Positions 29,434-34,578 of a DNA stretch of 34,578 nt are shown piece after piece. Positions within the stretch are counted from its first letter, which is position 1. Every line of letters starts with the position of its first letter. This stretch comes from a virus. A program made the position numbers and the translations under genes. The notes beneath the pieces were generated by a model that was not told the DNA's origin, did no database searches, and worked only from the letters and a program-made list of their open reading frames with translations. The stretch lies in the IMG/VR virus record IMGVR_UViG_3300035670_000761, positions 1 through 34,578 of that record; one strand, 5' to 3'.

Positions 29434-29622
29434 TTATTTTAAAAATATTTGATTTATTTCATCCATTGAATATATGTTACCGTTTAATTTGAATTTTAAT
29501 TGATACGTTGGGACTAATTTTTTTAAATGATAATTTTTATGGTTTCTTTTAAAAGGTAGCCTCCAAATATCTTCTCCTTCTATTTTGTAAGTAATATCGC
29601 CTACTTTAAATGTTTTTTCCAT
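29434..29622 (-). CDS. Hypothetical small basic protein, 62 aa
   Basis: An upstream in-frame ATG exists at 29667, but the ATG at 29622 gives a short 17-base overlap with the preceding gene and begins a regular protein (MEKTFKVGDITYKIEGEDIW). Beta strands and many Lys/His residues are visible (FKRNHKNYHLKKLVPTYQLK). Its end, KLNGNIYSMDEINQIFLK, resembles short nucleic-acid-associated phage proteins, but no family is recognised. Confidence 0.55.
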   Translation of the reverse strand: MEKTFKVGDITYKIEGEDIWRLPFKRNHKNYHLKKLVPTYQLKFKLNGNIYSMDEINQIFLK

Positions 29623-29839
29623 GATTATTATATTTTTGTTTGTAAAATTCATCAACAAATTGCTCAATACTTAATCCTAAATATTTTTCTCCATTATCTC
29701 TAAACCACATGAAGAAATCAATAAACTGTTTTTTTTCCATTTCTTTGGCTTGTTGAGCTATTTTTTTAGCTTTATCAGTCCATAGAATATTAGGCTCTAA
29801 ATGCTCTAATAACCATTCTACTGCTGTTTTATTTTCCAT
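29606..29839 (-). CDS. Conserved phage protein of unknown function, 77 aa
   Basis: A helical protein with the pattern TAVEWLLEHLE near the start, then IAQQAKEMEKKQFIDFFMWF and EQFVDEFYKQKYN. Small proteins with this K-T-A-x-E-W-L ... AKEMEK-x-Q ... Y pattern are frequent in Bacteroidetes phages and prophages. The function is unknown. It overlaps the NinG-like gene by 11 bases and the following gene by 17. Confidence 0.65.
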   Translation of the reverse strand: MENKTAVEWLLEHLEPNILWTDKAKKIAQQAKEMEKKQFIDFFMWFRDNGEKYLGLSIEQFVDEFYKQKYNNHGKNI

Positions 29840-30368
29840 GTTCTTTGATTTTTGATTTGTAAATTTTAATTAGTTCCTGTATTTCAATTAAAGTTAATTT
29901 TAATGGTTTGTCTTTTTCTTCAATAAGTTTGTTAAACCTTTCTTGACCTATTCTCGCTGGTAATCTTAAAGTATATTCAGCTATGTTTCCATGTAAATGT
30001 AAATTACATTCGATGCAGCTCAGATGCGTATTATCTTCATTAAATCTTAAGTTTGGATAATTACCAACTGAAAATAAATGCGAAGCATGACCGTTAATTA
30101 CTTTTTTACCGCATGATATACAATTTTGTTTTTCATCTCTTAGTCTAATCCATTTATTGTAAATAACTTGCAGCATATTTAACCATTCAGTTCGTGTCCT
30201 TGACTTACAAATAAGTTCAGCTTTCTTTTTCTTCCAAACTTTTTTCTCTGCTAATAATGATGCACATTTAGGACTGCAAACTTGTTGAAGTGAATTAAAT
30301 GGAGTGTAGGTATTCCCACACTCCTTGCATTTTTTATCTTTAATTTTTTTTACCATTAAATGATTCAA
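29829..30368 (-). CDS. ninG: NinG/Rap-like recombination endonuclease
   Basis: 179 aa. The N-terminus has a zinc-binding motif (CKECGNTYTPFNSLQQVCSP followed by KC). The central part has the NinG signature: CISCGKKVINGHASHLFSVG, NYPNLRFNEDNTHLSCIECN and LHLHGN. The His and Cys residues form an HNH-like metal site. In lambda, NinG (Rap) is a structure-specific nuclease that cuts recombination intermediates in Red-type recombination; here it lies next to a YqaJ exonuclease and an ERF protein. Two starts are possible (30368 and 30356). It overlaps the exonuclease gene by 29 bases. Confidence 0.85.
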   Translation of the reverse strand: MNHLMVKKIKDKKCKECGNTYTPFNSLQQVCSPKCASLLAEKKVWKKKKAELICKSRTRTEWLNMLQVIYNKWIRLRDEKQNCISCGKKVINGHASHLFSVGNYPNLRFNEDNTHLSCIECNLHLHGNIAEYTLRLPARIGQERFNKLIEEKDKPLKLTLIEIQELIKIYKSKIKEHGK

Positions 30369-30993
30369 AGTATTGATTAAATAGTTCCCTTGCTGCTATT
30401 ACTTTTTCTTTCATCTTATCGTGTATTTCTTCATTGGCATTTACCCTGTAAATAAATAAACCTAAGTCCGAAATAATACGAGGGTCGAAAGAAACAAAAT
30501 CACACCACTTGCGACCGCTTAAAAGCATATAGCATTGAATTTGATAATAATATTCAGGCTGTTCACTTAAAAAGGTTTCATCGTTTGTAATAAAGCAATG
30601 TTTTAAATGATTTGCGCCATTGTAAGGACACTTTATTTCAATTAACCCATCTTCACCTACTAATCCATCAGGACTGCCTGTTAAGCCTTCTATTTCATTT
30701 GAGTAAAGCATTAAACTATCTTTAACCTCATTGCCAGTTACAGATGAATAAAATTTCTTAGCAGTTGGTTCGTGTTCGTTTCCCCATTCAGTTGCAAAAT
30801 TATTAATACCTTGCTTAACCTCTCCGCTTAACTTTTCCCAAACTTTTTCGAGAATATAAGTTTCTGCTGTTTTTGAAAGAGCCTCTTTTTTACTTCGAGG
30901 CTCGGTCATAATTTTCCAGATGTCGCTTCCCGTAAATGAACCCTGACGATTAATAAACCATTCAGGGCTGTATATTTCTATTGTGCTTTCCAT
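30340..30993 (-). CDS. YqaJ-type (lambda exonuclease-like) recombinase nuclease
   Basis: 217 aa. The N-terminal GSFTGSDIWKIMTEPRSKKE, WGNEHEPTAKKFYSSVTGNE with the Glu-rich helix, GSPDGLVGEDGLIEIKCPYN with the D-E-x-K catalytic set, and EYYYQIQCYMLLSGRKWCDF follow the YqaJ family closely. It would degrade one strand from DNA ends, giving a tail for the ERF annealing protein. Length is standard. A 17-bp perfect palindrome (31025-31041) lies just upstream. Confidence 0.88.
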   Translation of the reverse strand: MESTIEIYSPEWFINRQGSFTGSDIWKIMTEPRSKKEALSKTAETYILEKVWEKLSGEVKQGINNFATEWGNEHEPTAKKFYSSVTGNEVKDSLMLYSNEIEGLTGSPDGLVGEDGLIEIKCPYNGANHLKHCFITNDETFLSEQPEYYYQIQCYMLLSGRKWCDFVSFDPRIISDLGLFIYRVNANEEIHDKMKEKVIAARELFNQYFESFNGKKN

Positions 30994-31024
30994 AATTTAT
31001 TTTTAATTTATTTTTTTTTGAACT

Positions 31025-31041
31025 GGTTACAAATTGTAACC
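31025..31041. promoter_or_regulatory. 17-bp palindrome, probable operator
   Basis: On the minus strand GGTTACAA T TTGTAACC: two perfect 8-bp arms with a single central base. A one-base centre does not allow a stable RNA loop, so a DNA site for a dimeric regulator is more likely. It lies in the 51-base gap between the ERF and YqaJ genes and 32 bases before the YqaJ start. Confidence 0.5.
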
Positions 31042-31044
31042 TTT

Positions 31045-31605
31045 TTAAATTGATTTTAAAAGTTTAACCTCAACTTCTTGACTTACCTCATATTTTGCCT
31101 TTATAGCATCGATTGAACCACCTTTCATTAAATACTCAACTGCTTTACCAAAGTGTTCTGTATCGGCTTTTAAAATAGGTTTACGGGCTACTTCTTTTTT
31201 ATTGTCAGCATCGCTTTCTGTTTCATCAATTAAGAATAAACCATTTAAAGCATATTTACGAGCGTATGAGCTTGCAGTCCCGGTGCATTGTTCACTTGAC
31301 ATTCCTTTATGTTCACTCATTTCTGCAAAGCCATTTACAGCAATAAATTCATTGTTATAGAATACAGATGCAGTTGACTTTATAAATATTTTATTGCCTA
31401 TTGAATAAACATCATCGGTTAAAGATAATCGTAATTGGTATTTATTTAAAATAGGTTTTAGTGCTTCTAAAATATCTTCAGCATTTCTGTATTTGTATTT
31501 ACCGAATGAGTTGTAATTTCCTTTTGGTACTTTTAACTCTGCCTGAATAGCAATTAAACGTTCATTAATTGTCATTTGTTTTTCGTTCTTTTCAGTTGTT
31601 TTCAT
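31045..31605 (-). CDS. erf: ERF family single-strand annealing protein
   Basis: 186 aa. ERF features are visible in order: TINERLIAIQAELKVPKGNY, SFGKYKYRNAEDILEALKPI, LSLTDDVYSIGNKIFIKSTA, and the signature GTASSYARKYALNGLFLIDE followed by TESDAD. These proteins form rings on single-stranded DNA and anneal homologous strands, acting with the YqaJ exonuclease and NinG. The C-terminal 45 residues are a helical tail. It overlaps the following upstream gene by 4 bases. Confidence 0.88.
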   Translation of the reverse strand: MKTTEKNEKQMTINERLIAIQAELKVPKGNYNSFGKYKYRNAEDILEALKPILNKYQLRLSLTDDVYSIGNKIFIKSTASVFYNNEFIAVNGFAEMSEHKGMSSEQCTGTASSYARKYALNGLFLIDETESDADNKKEVARKPILKADTEHFGKAVEYLMKGGSIDAIKAKYEVSQEVEVKLLKSI

Positions 31606-31841
31606 AATTTGTTTTTTACTTGGTTATACATTTCATTAAAATCATTTTCAGTACACTCCTCAAATTCAAAAGGAAACTTCATACAATATTCATTTACTTC
31701 AATAGAGTAACTTCCTATTCCCTCATAAACACAAGTTGTTTTGTTTTCTTCTAATTTATAAAAGTGATTTTTTGATTTTCTGTAAGTTGGTAATTGAACT
31801 TCAATCTCAACGCTTTCTTTTTTTTCAATTGTAATTTTCAT
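31602..31841 (-). CDS. Hypothetical protein, 79 aa
   Basis: A beta-rich N-terminal half (MKITIEKKESVEIEVQLPTY) and an acidic helical end (FEFEECTENDFNEMYNQVKN). The 23 bases around the start (31835-31857) are identical to those of the gene at 328-669. It overlaps the ERF gene by 4 bases and may be an accessory factor of recombination. No family recognised. Confidence 0.65.
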   Translation of the reverse strand: MKITIEKKESVEIEVQLPTYRKSKNHFYKLEENKTTCVYEGIGSYSIEVNEYCMKFPFEFEECTENDFNEMYNQVKNKL

Positions 31842-31858
31842 GATTGTTTGTTTTTAAG

Positions 31859-32146
31859 TTAAAATAAATCATCGTGTGAATCAATTCTAAAATCATTCGG
31901 TAAAAAGTTACTTGAACTTTGCTGAATATTATTTTTAGCAATTACAGTTCCTGATGCTGTATCTTTTTTAAATGGCTCTTGAAACGCAACACTAAAATAT
32001 TTAGTTCCTTTTTGGCTTTCTTTTAACCACATACTAATCTGCATTTCTTTTCCATTTACATTTACCGTACCCTGATAATCAGGTTGCTTTTCATTTGTCT
32101 TTTTAGCATTCTTGAACAAAACGCCGCTGTTTAATTTAGTTTCCAT
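31859..32146 (-). CDS. Small conserved phage/plasmid protein, DUF736-like, candidate ssDNA-binding
   Basis: 95 aa. The pattern LNSGVLFKNAKKTNEKQPDY, QGTVNVNGKEMQISMWLKES, QKGTKYFSVAFQEPF resembles small beta-barrel proteins encoded by phages and plasmids (DUF736-like), and the acidic end IDSHDDLF recalls the acidic tips of SSB proteins that bind partners. Together with ERF, YqaJ and NinG, a single-strand-binding role is plausible. This is an inference from fold impression and context; the family match is approximate. Confidence 0.6.
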   Translation of the reverse strand: METKLNSGVLFKNAKKTNEKQPDYQGTVNVNGKEMQISMWLKESQKGTKYFSVAFQEPFKKDTASGTVIAKNNIQQSSSNFLPNDFRIDSHDDLF

Positions 32147-32157
32147 GTTTTTGTTTT

Positions 32158-32499
32158 TTATTGGTTATCAATTAATATATCATGAGTTATTGCATTAGAT
32201 ATTACTTGTATTAAATTTTTACTTATTCTATTTAAATACAACGTGCCTATAAATTCATCAACTCTATCTTGAAGTATTATATCCTTTCTATAAATATCGT
32301 CTGTATATTCATTATCAGAGCATATTTCATTTATATAAAATCTTTTTATTTCTTCGATATTATCAAAATAATATGTTTCATTATTGCACTTAAATACAGT
32401 ATCTTTTAATGGCTCATGCAATATTTCATCTTTTAAATTTAAGATAGAGCTAATTAAATCAAACTCATGAATTGCTTTTTGGATTTCTTTTGTGTTCAT
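32158..32499 (-). CDS. Hypothetical acidic protein, 113 aa
   Basis: A helical, acidic protein (TKEIQKAIHEFDLISSILNL, NIEEIKRFYINEICSDNEYT, RISKNLIQVISNAITHDILI). No Cys motifs, membrane segments or family signature are evident. It overlaps the helix-turn-helix gene by 4 bases and belongs to the early operon before the recombination genes. Confidence 0.6.
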   Translation of the reverse strand: MNTKEIQKAIHEFDLISSILNLKDEILHEPLKDTVFKCNNETYYFDNIEEIKRFYINEICSDNEYTDDIYRKDIILQDRVDEFIGTLYLNRISKNLIQVISNAITHDILIDNQ

Positions 32500-32735
32500 T
32501 TTTTCTGTTTTTTGTTAGTTATTGAAAATTCTTTATACCCTGTTTTTGTTTTTGGATTTGTTTTCCATTCCTCATTTACTGTATAGCCTTTTTCTCTAAT
32601 AATAGCTATAAGTTTATGAAGATTCAAAGTTCCACACTTGCATTCTTTTTTTGTAATAGCGTAGGCATTTGAGCCGTTAACTACAATGCCAGCAAGTAAA
32701 GCATCGAGTATTGCCATTGATTGTGTTTTTTTCAT
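32496..32735 (-). CDS. Helix-turn-helix (HTH_39-type) protein
   Basis: 79 aa. The segment QSMAILDALLAGIVVNGSNA, YAITKKECKCGTLNLHKLIA and IIREKGYTVNEEWKTNPKTK follow the winged-helix pattern of the HTH_39 family of small phage proteins, ending in a basic tail. It probably binds DNA and could be an early regulator. Its promoter (32741-32770) places the transcription start almost on the ATG at 32735. Confidence 0.65.
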   Translation of the reverse strand: MKKTQSMAILDALLAGIVVNGSNAYAITKKECKCGTLNLHKLIAIIREKGYTVNEEWKTNPKTKTGYKEFSITNKKQKK

Positions 32736-32740
32736 AATTG

Positions 32741-32770
32741 CAAAGATAATTTAAATTAATTTATAAGCAA
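32741..32770 (-). promoter_or_regulatory. Bacteroidetes-type promoter with near-leaderless start
   Basis: On the minus strand TTG (32770-32768), 19 bases, TATCTTTG (32748-32741). Only five bases separate the -7 element from ATG at 32735, so the transcript should start at or next to the start codon. It overlaps the stop region of the 32761-32973 gene. Confidence 0.6.
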
Positions 32771-32973
32771 ATTTTATTTAAAAAATTATAGGTTAAAATA
32801 TTCATTTGATTTTTTAGGGCTACATACCTATCAATTAAATCATTGTCAAATATCTCAAGTCTATTGTTAACTCCAACTTTTTCAGCAACTTCCATTAATT
32901 GGTTTTCTGTATGCCTTATTCTTATAAGTAAATCAGTTTTTACCTTACCTAAGTTATCCATGTACATTTCCAT
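32761..32973 (-). CDS. Hypothetical protein, 70 aa
   Basis: A helical protein (LGKVKTDLLIRIRHTENQLM, VALKNQMNILTYNFLNKICL) with possible coiled-coil character. The start may be ATG at 32973 or 32961; the first overlaps the preceding gene by 20 bases. No family recognised. Located between two small DNA-binding-like proteins in the early region. Confidence 0.55.
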   Translation of the reverse strand: MEMYMDNLGKVKTDLLIRIRHTENQLMEVAEKVGVNNRLEIFDNDLIDRYVALKNQMNILTYNFLNKICL

Positions 32974-33172
32974 ACTTTTTAGTTTTTAGTTTATAAAATT
33001 CATTAATTAAATCTAATAGCTCATCATTGCATTCGCCTGTTTTAAATGCTTTACTAATTGTTACTAAGCTAAATTTTTGACCTTTGCTGATTCCAAACCT
33101 TCTTAATTTAGTCTGGTCTCCAAATGAGTAGAACTCATCAATTGTTTGTTTTGTTGTTTTTGGTATTTTCAT
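32954..33172 (-). CDS. Small helix-turn-helix-like regulator
   Basis: 72 aa and basic. The segment FSLVTISKAFKTGECNDELL followed by DLINEFYKLKTKKY has the form of a recognition helix plus dimer helix of Cro/repressor-like proteins, and the start KIPKTTKQTIDEFYSFGDQT is helical. It could regulate early phage promoters. The short hairpin at 33196-33210 lies in its leader. The call is by pattern only. Confidence 0.45.
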   Translation of the reverse strand: MKIPKTTKQTIDEFYSFGDQTKLRRFGISKGQKFSLVTISKAFKTGECNDELLDLINEFYKLKTKKYGNVHG

Positions 33173-33195
33173 ATTTTATTTGTTTTTATATAAGT

Positions 33196-33210
33196 CGCTA
33201 TAAAGTAGCG
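33196..33210. repeat. Short inverted repeat before the 32954-33172 gene
   Basis: CGCTA (33196-33200), 5-base centre, TAGCG (33206-33210). It lies 24 bases before the ATG at 33172, where an operator or leader hairpin could act. No consensus promoter was seen with it. Confidence 0.35.
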
Positions 33211-33222
33211 CAAATTTGGTAG

Positions 33223-33492
33223 TTATAGGTAAGTTGGTGCATTGTTAGTAATATTGTTACCAACTAAATCCCAAACCCATCCACCAAATAATCTTTTTCT
33301 TACATACCTAAAAATTATAACTGAATCATTATCTGATGTACTTGAAGTTTCAGCTTCTTTATAATTACAGTTTAACTCTCTTTGTATCGGTATCAATATT
33401 TCATTATTTGGATAATTACCAATATCTATTTTAGCTAATTTTTCTCGTGATTTAGCTAATAAATCATTATATTCTACGCTATATTTTTCCAT
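33223..33492 (-). CDS. Hypothetical protein, 89 aa
   Basis: An N-terminal helix (YSVEYNDLLAKSREKLAKID) and a C-terminal strand pair with aromatic residues (VIIFRYVRKRLFGGWVWDLV). No family recognised. It stands apart from its neighbours: the attC-like element at 33536-33588 lies before it and a 50-base gap with an inverted repeat lies behind it. Confidence 0.55.
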   Translation of the reverse strand: MEKYSVEYNDLLAKSREKLAKIDIGNYPNNEILIPIQRELNCNYKEAETSSTSDNDSVIIFRYVRKRLFGGWVWDLVGNNITNNAPTYL

Positions 33493-33535
33493 ATTTTTAT
33501 ATTGTGTATTAATTAAACATTTGTTACAACCTACC

Positions 33536-33588
33536 TATAACCGCACCTTTGCGCCATAAAGAAACGGCTCAAATCTGCAAAACGTTAT
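33536..33588. repeat. attC-like element between HNH gene and 33223-33492 gene
   Basis: Plus strand: TATAAC (33536-33541) and GTTAT (33584-33588) as outer arms, TTTGC (33548-33552) and GCAAA (33577-33581) as inner arms. Pairing is weaker than in the elements near the window ends. The coding strand contains AACGTTTTGC, a motif common in intergenic repeats of Bacteroidetes chromosomes. Confidence 0.4.
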
Positions 33589-33594
33589 GTTCAA

Positions 33595-34014
33595 TTAAAT
33601 ATTTAATAAAACTTTTTCTTCCTGCCCACGCTCAAAGTAAAAAACAATGGGCTTTACGTTTTCAATTACCAAATCGTATTTTTTCGCCATTCTATAATTT
33701 GTCGAGTAATCATTTAATCTTTTAACCTGTTCAGATACTTCCTTTCTAAATCCGTCAACAGTATGTGTGCTTTTCCATAAATTACACACTCTACACGATG
33801 GCATTAAATTATCGTAATGGTTCATATCTTCTTCGGTTAAGTGCTTTAAAAATTCGGGTATTCTCCATTGGTTTTTAATGTGTGTAATAAATTCATTTTG
33901 CGGTATAATATGGTCAACTTGCATTTCTTTATACGTAATGTCAATTCCACAGTACCCACATTTACAATCGTACTTCTTGTGTACCTTTTCTCTTATTTCT
34001 TTTTTTAATGCCAT
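33595..34014 (-). CDS. HNH endonuclease
   Basis: 139 aa. The CxxC pair in DCKCGYCGID, the catalytic MQVDHIIPQNEF, and the second zinc pair with Asn in HYDNLMPSCRVCNLWKSTHT form a complete HNH/McrA-type site. A basic helical C-terminus follows (VDGFRKEVSEQVKRLNDYST). In phages such enzymes aid packaging or act as homing nucleases. Here it is far from the terminase and lies among repeat-bounded genes, which fits a homing or mobile role better; this is inference. Confidence 0.85.
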   Translation of the reverse strand: MALKKEIREKVHKKYDCKCGYCGIDITYKEMQVDHIIPQNEFITHIKNQWRIPEFLKHLTEEDMNHYDNLMPSCRVCNLWKSTHTVDGFRKEVSEQVKRLNDYSTNYRMAKKYDLVIENVKPIVFYFERGQEEKVLLNI

Positions 34015-34074
34015 CGCTCAAAAAGTTTTATTAAATATTTAACTGCCCCTCGCTCAAAAGCCCTACGCACCAAC

Positions 34075-34142
34075 ATAACACAACCTATGCGCTATTTTCA
34101 ACGCACAAGCCACACTAACAGCGCATAGCTTGATGCCGTTAT
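34075..34142. repeat. attC-like element with perfect 9-bp inner arms
   Basis: Plus strand: ATAAC (34075-34079), 5-base spacer, CTATGCGCT (34085-34093), 26-base loop, AGCGCATAG (34120-34128), 9-base spacer, GTTAT (34138-34142). Both pairs of arms match perfectly and the spacers are unequal, the layout of integron attC sites, whose Vibrio members also begin TATAAC and end GTTATA. It lies behind the HNH gene start, between that gene and the 34203-34373 gene. Function as a recombination site is inferred. Confidence 0.5.
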
Positions 34143-34179
34143 AAGTAACCCTATCGGGTCGCTGTCGCTTACTTATAAC
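34138..34179. repeat. 11-bp perfect inverted repeat
   Basis: GTTATAAGTAA (34138-34148) and TTACTTATAAC (34169-34179) pair perfectly across a 20-base loop that itself holds CCC...GGG. It joins the end of one attC-like element to the first arm of the next. No T tract follows on either strand, so it is not a simple terminator. Confidence 0.55.
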
Positions 34180-34430
34180 AGCAAATAGGCTCAATTTTTA
34201 GGCTAATCTTCATGCTCTGATTCAACTTCAAAACTTTTAATAAACCTTGATTTTAAATCTTCACGAATTTCAGCTTTTAAGTTTGCCATCATTTCTTCAA
34301 TACCATCTTGAAAATCATTCCAATTTTCGTATTCATAATCAGGTATCGTAATTGTTACTTTTATTCTTGCCATTTTATTGATTTTTTATATTAAACCGCC
34401 TAAAAACTAAGCCTATTTGCAAACCGTTAT
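34174..34430. repeat. Inverted-repeat arms enclosing the 56-aa gene
   Basis: TATAACA and GCAAATAGGC (34181-34190) on the left, and GCCTATTTGC (34411-34420) with GTTAT (34426-34430) on the right, are perfect inverted arms. The 220 bases between them contain the gene 34203-34373 and almost nothing else. The same arms at 165-219 enclose only 17 bases. Confidence 0.6.
34203..34373 (-). CDS. Small hypothetical protein, 56 aa, inside an inverted repeat
   Basis: ATG at 34373, TAG at 34203-34205. The product begins MARIKVTITIPDYEYENWND, then is helical and acidic (FQDGIEEMMANLKAEIREDL, ending FEVESEHED). The N-terminal strand followed by helices recalls small ribbon-helix-helix or toxin-antitoxin-type proteins, but no family is certain. 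It is bounded at both sides by arms of the same inverted repeat. Confidence 0.55.
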   Translation of the reverse strand: MARIKVTITIPDYEYENWNDFQDGIEEMMANLKAEIREDLKSRFIKSFEVESEHED

Positions 34431-34441
34431 ACGCAAATAAA

Positions 34442-34578
34442 CTAAACCCCTCCCGCATTATTTTCGTTGTTCTTTTTAGCACTTTCAATAAGCGTGTTCA
34501 TTCCCGCACTTAGTTGTTCAAATGTTTGAAGTTGTGAAACCAACAATTGAAGGTCTCCTATCATTGCATTTACGCCTT
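34442..34578 (-). CDS. Partial hypothetical protein (C-terminus)
   Basis: An open frame enters from the right edge and stops with TAG at 34442-34444. The visible end is helical (MIGDLQLLVSQLQTFEQLSA) with a polar tail (KKNNENNAGGV). An ATG at 34564 could be its start, giving 40 aa, but continuation beyond the edge is equally possible. The stop is close to the repeat arm at 34411-34430. No family recognised. Confidence 0.45.
   Translation of the reverse strand, partial: GVNAMIGDLQLLVSQLQTFEQLSAGMNTLIESAKKNNENNAGGV

Noticed and set aside
34138-34179. tRNA or rho-independent terminator
   Set aside because: The stem lacks a T tract on either strand and no cloverleaf can be drawn.

Overview
The window looks like most or all of the genome of a tailed double-stranded DNA phage (or prophage) of a Bacteroidetes host, most likely a flavobacterium-like bacterium. 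The reasons are very A+T-rich DNA, no Shine-Dalgarno sequences but A-rich stretches before start codons, several intergenic matches to the Bacteroidetes promoter (TTG, 17-20 bases, TAnnTTTG), and protein families typical of phages of that phylum. Every protein gene I support lies on the minus strand, so transcription runs from high to low coordinates. I see no tRNA, rRNA, CRISPR array, insertion sequence, integrase or reverse transcriptase.

In transcription order, the right end (34578-32700) holds small genes, an HNH endonuclease and small helix-turn-helix-like proteins, with intergenic inverted repeats that resemble integron attC sites. Next is a recombination and replication block (32500-26667): a DUF736-like protein, an ERF annealing protein, a YqaJ-type exonuclease, a NinG-like nuclease, a DUF4373-like replication protein and a T7-type primase-helicase. 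A leader at 29310-29391 could fold into two mutually exclusive hairpins, the second of which resembles a terminator. A sigma-70-like gene (26088-26591) comes next, with a perfect palindrome across its GTG start. Directly after it are six overlapping glycan genes (26128-21397): one GT4, four GT-A-type transferases and one FkbM methyltransferase.

The late region (21400-785) starts with small genes, then terminase small and large subunits, tail-assembly chaperones joined by a probable -1 frameshift, tail proteins and the tape measure. Head genes follow in an unusual position: protease, scaffold-like protein, major capsid protein, a probable major tail protein, and a portal with a MuF-like C-terminus. 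Connectors, tail fibres and a lysis cluster (DUF5675, small membrane protein, holin) come last. A motif, GGTACTTT on the coding strand, recurs before five late genes and was not noticed before early ones. Two terminators bracket the 8618-9127 gene and another closes the late region at 725-757.

The most unusual points are: a 56-aa gene enclosed by the two arms of an inverted repeat that occurs without a gene at the other end of the window; a probable small RNA on the plus strand in the lysis region; the switch-like leader before a replication gene; the repeated late-gene motif; and the glycan cassette placed just behind the sigma-like gene. Functional calls rest on motif recognition by eye; no database search was run.
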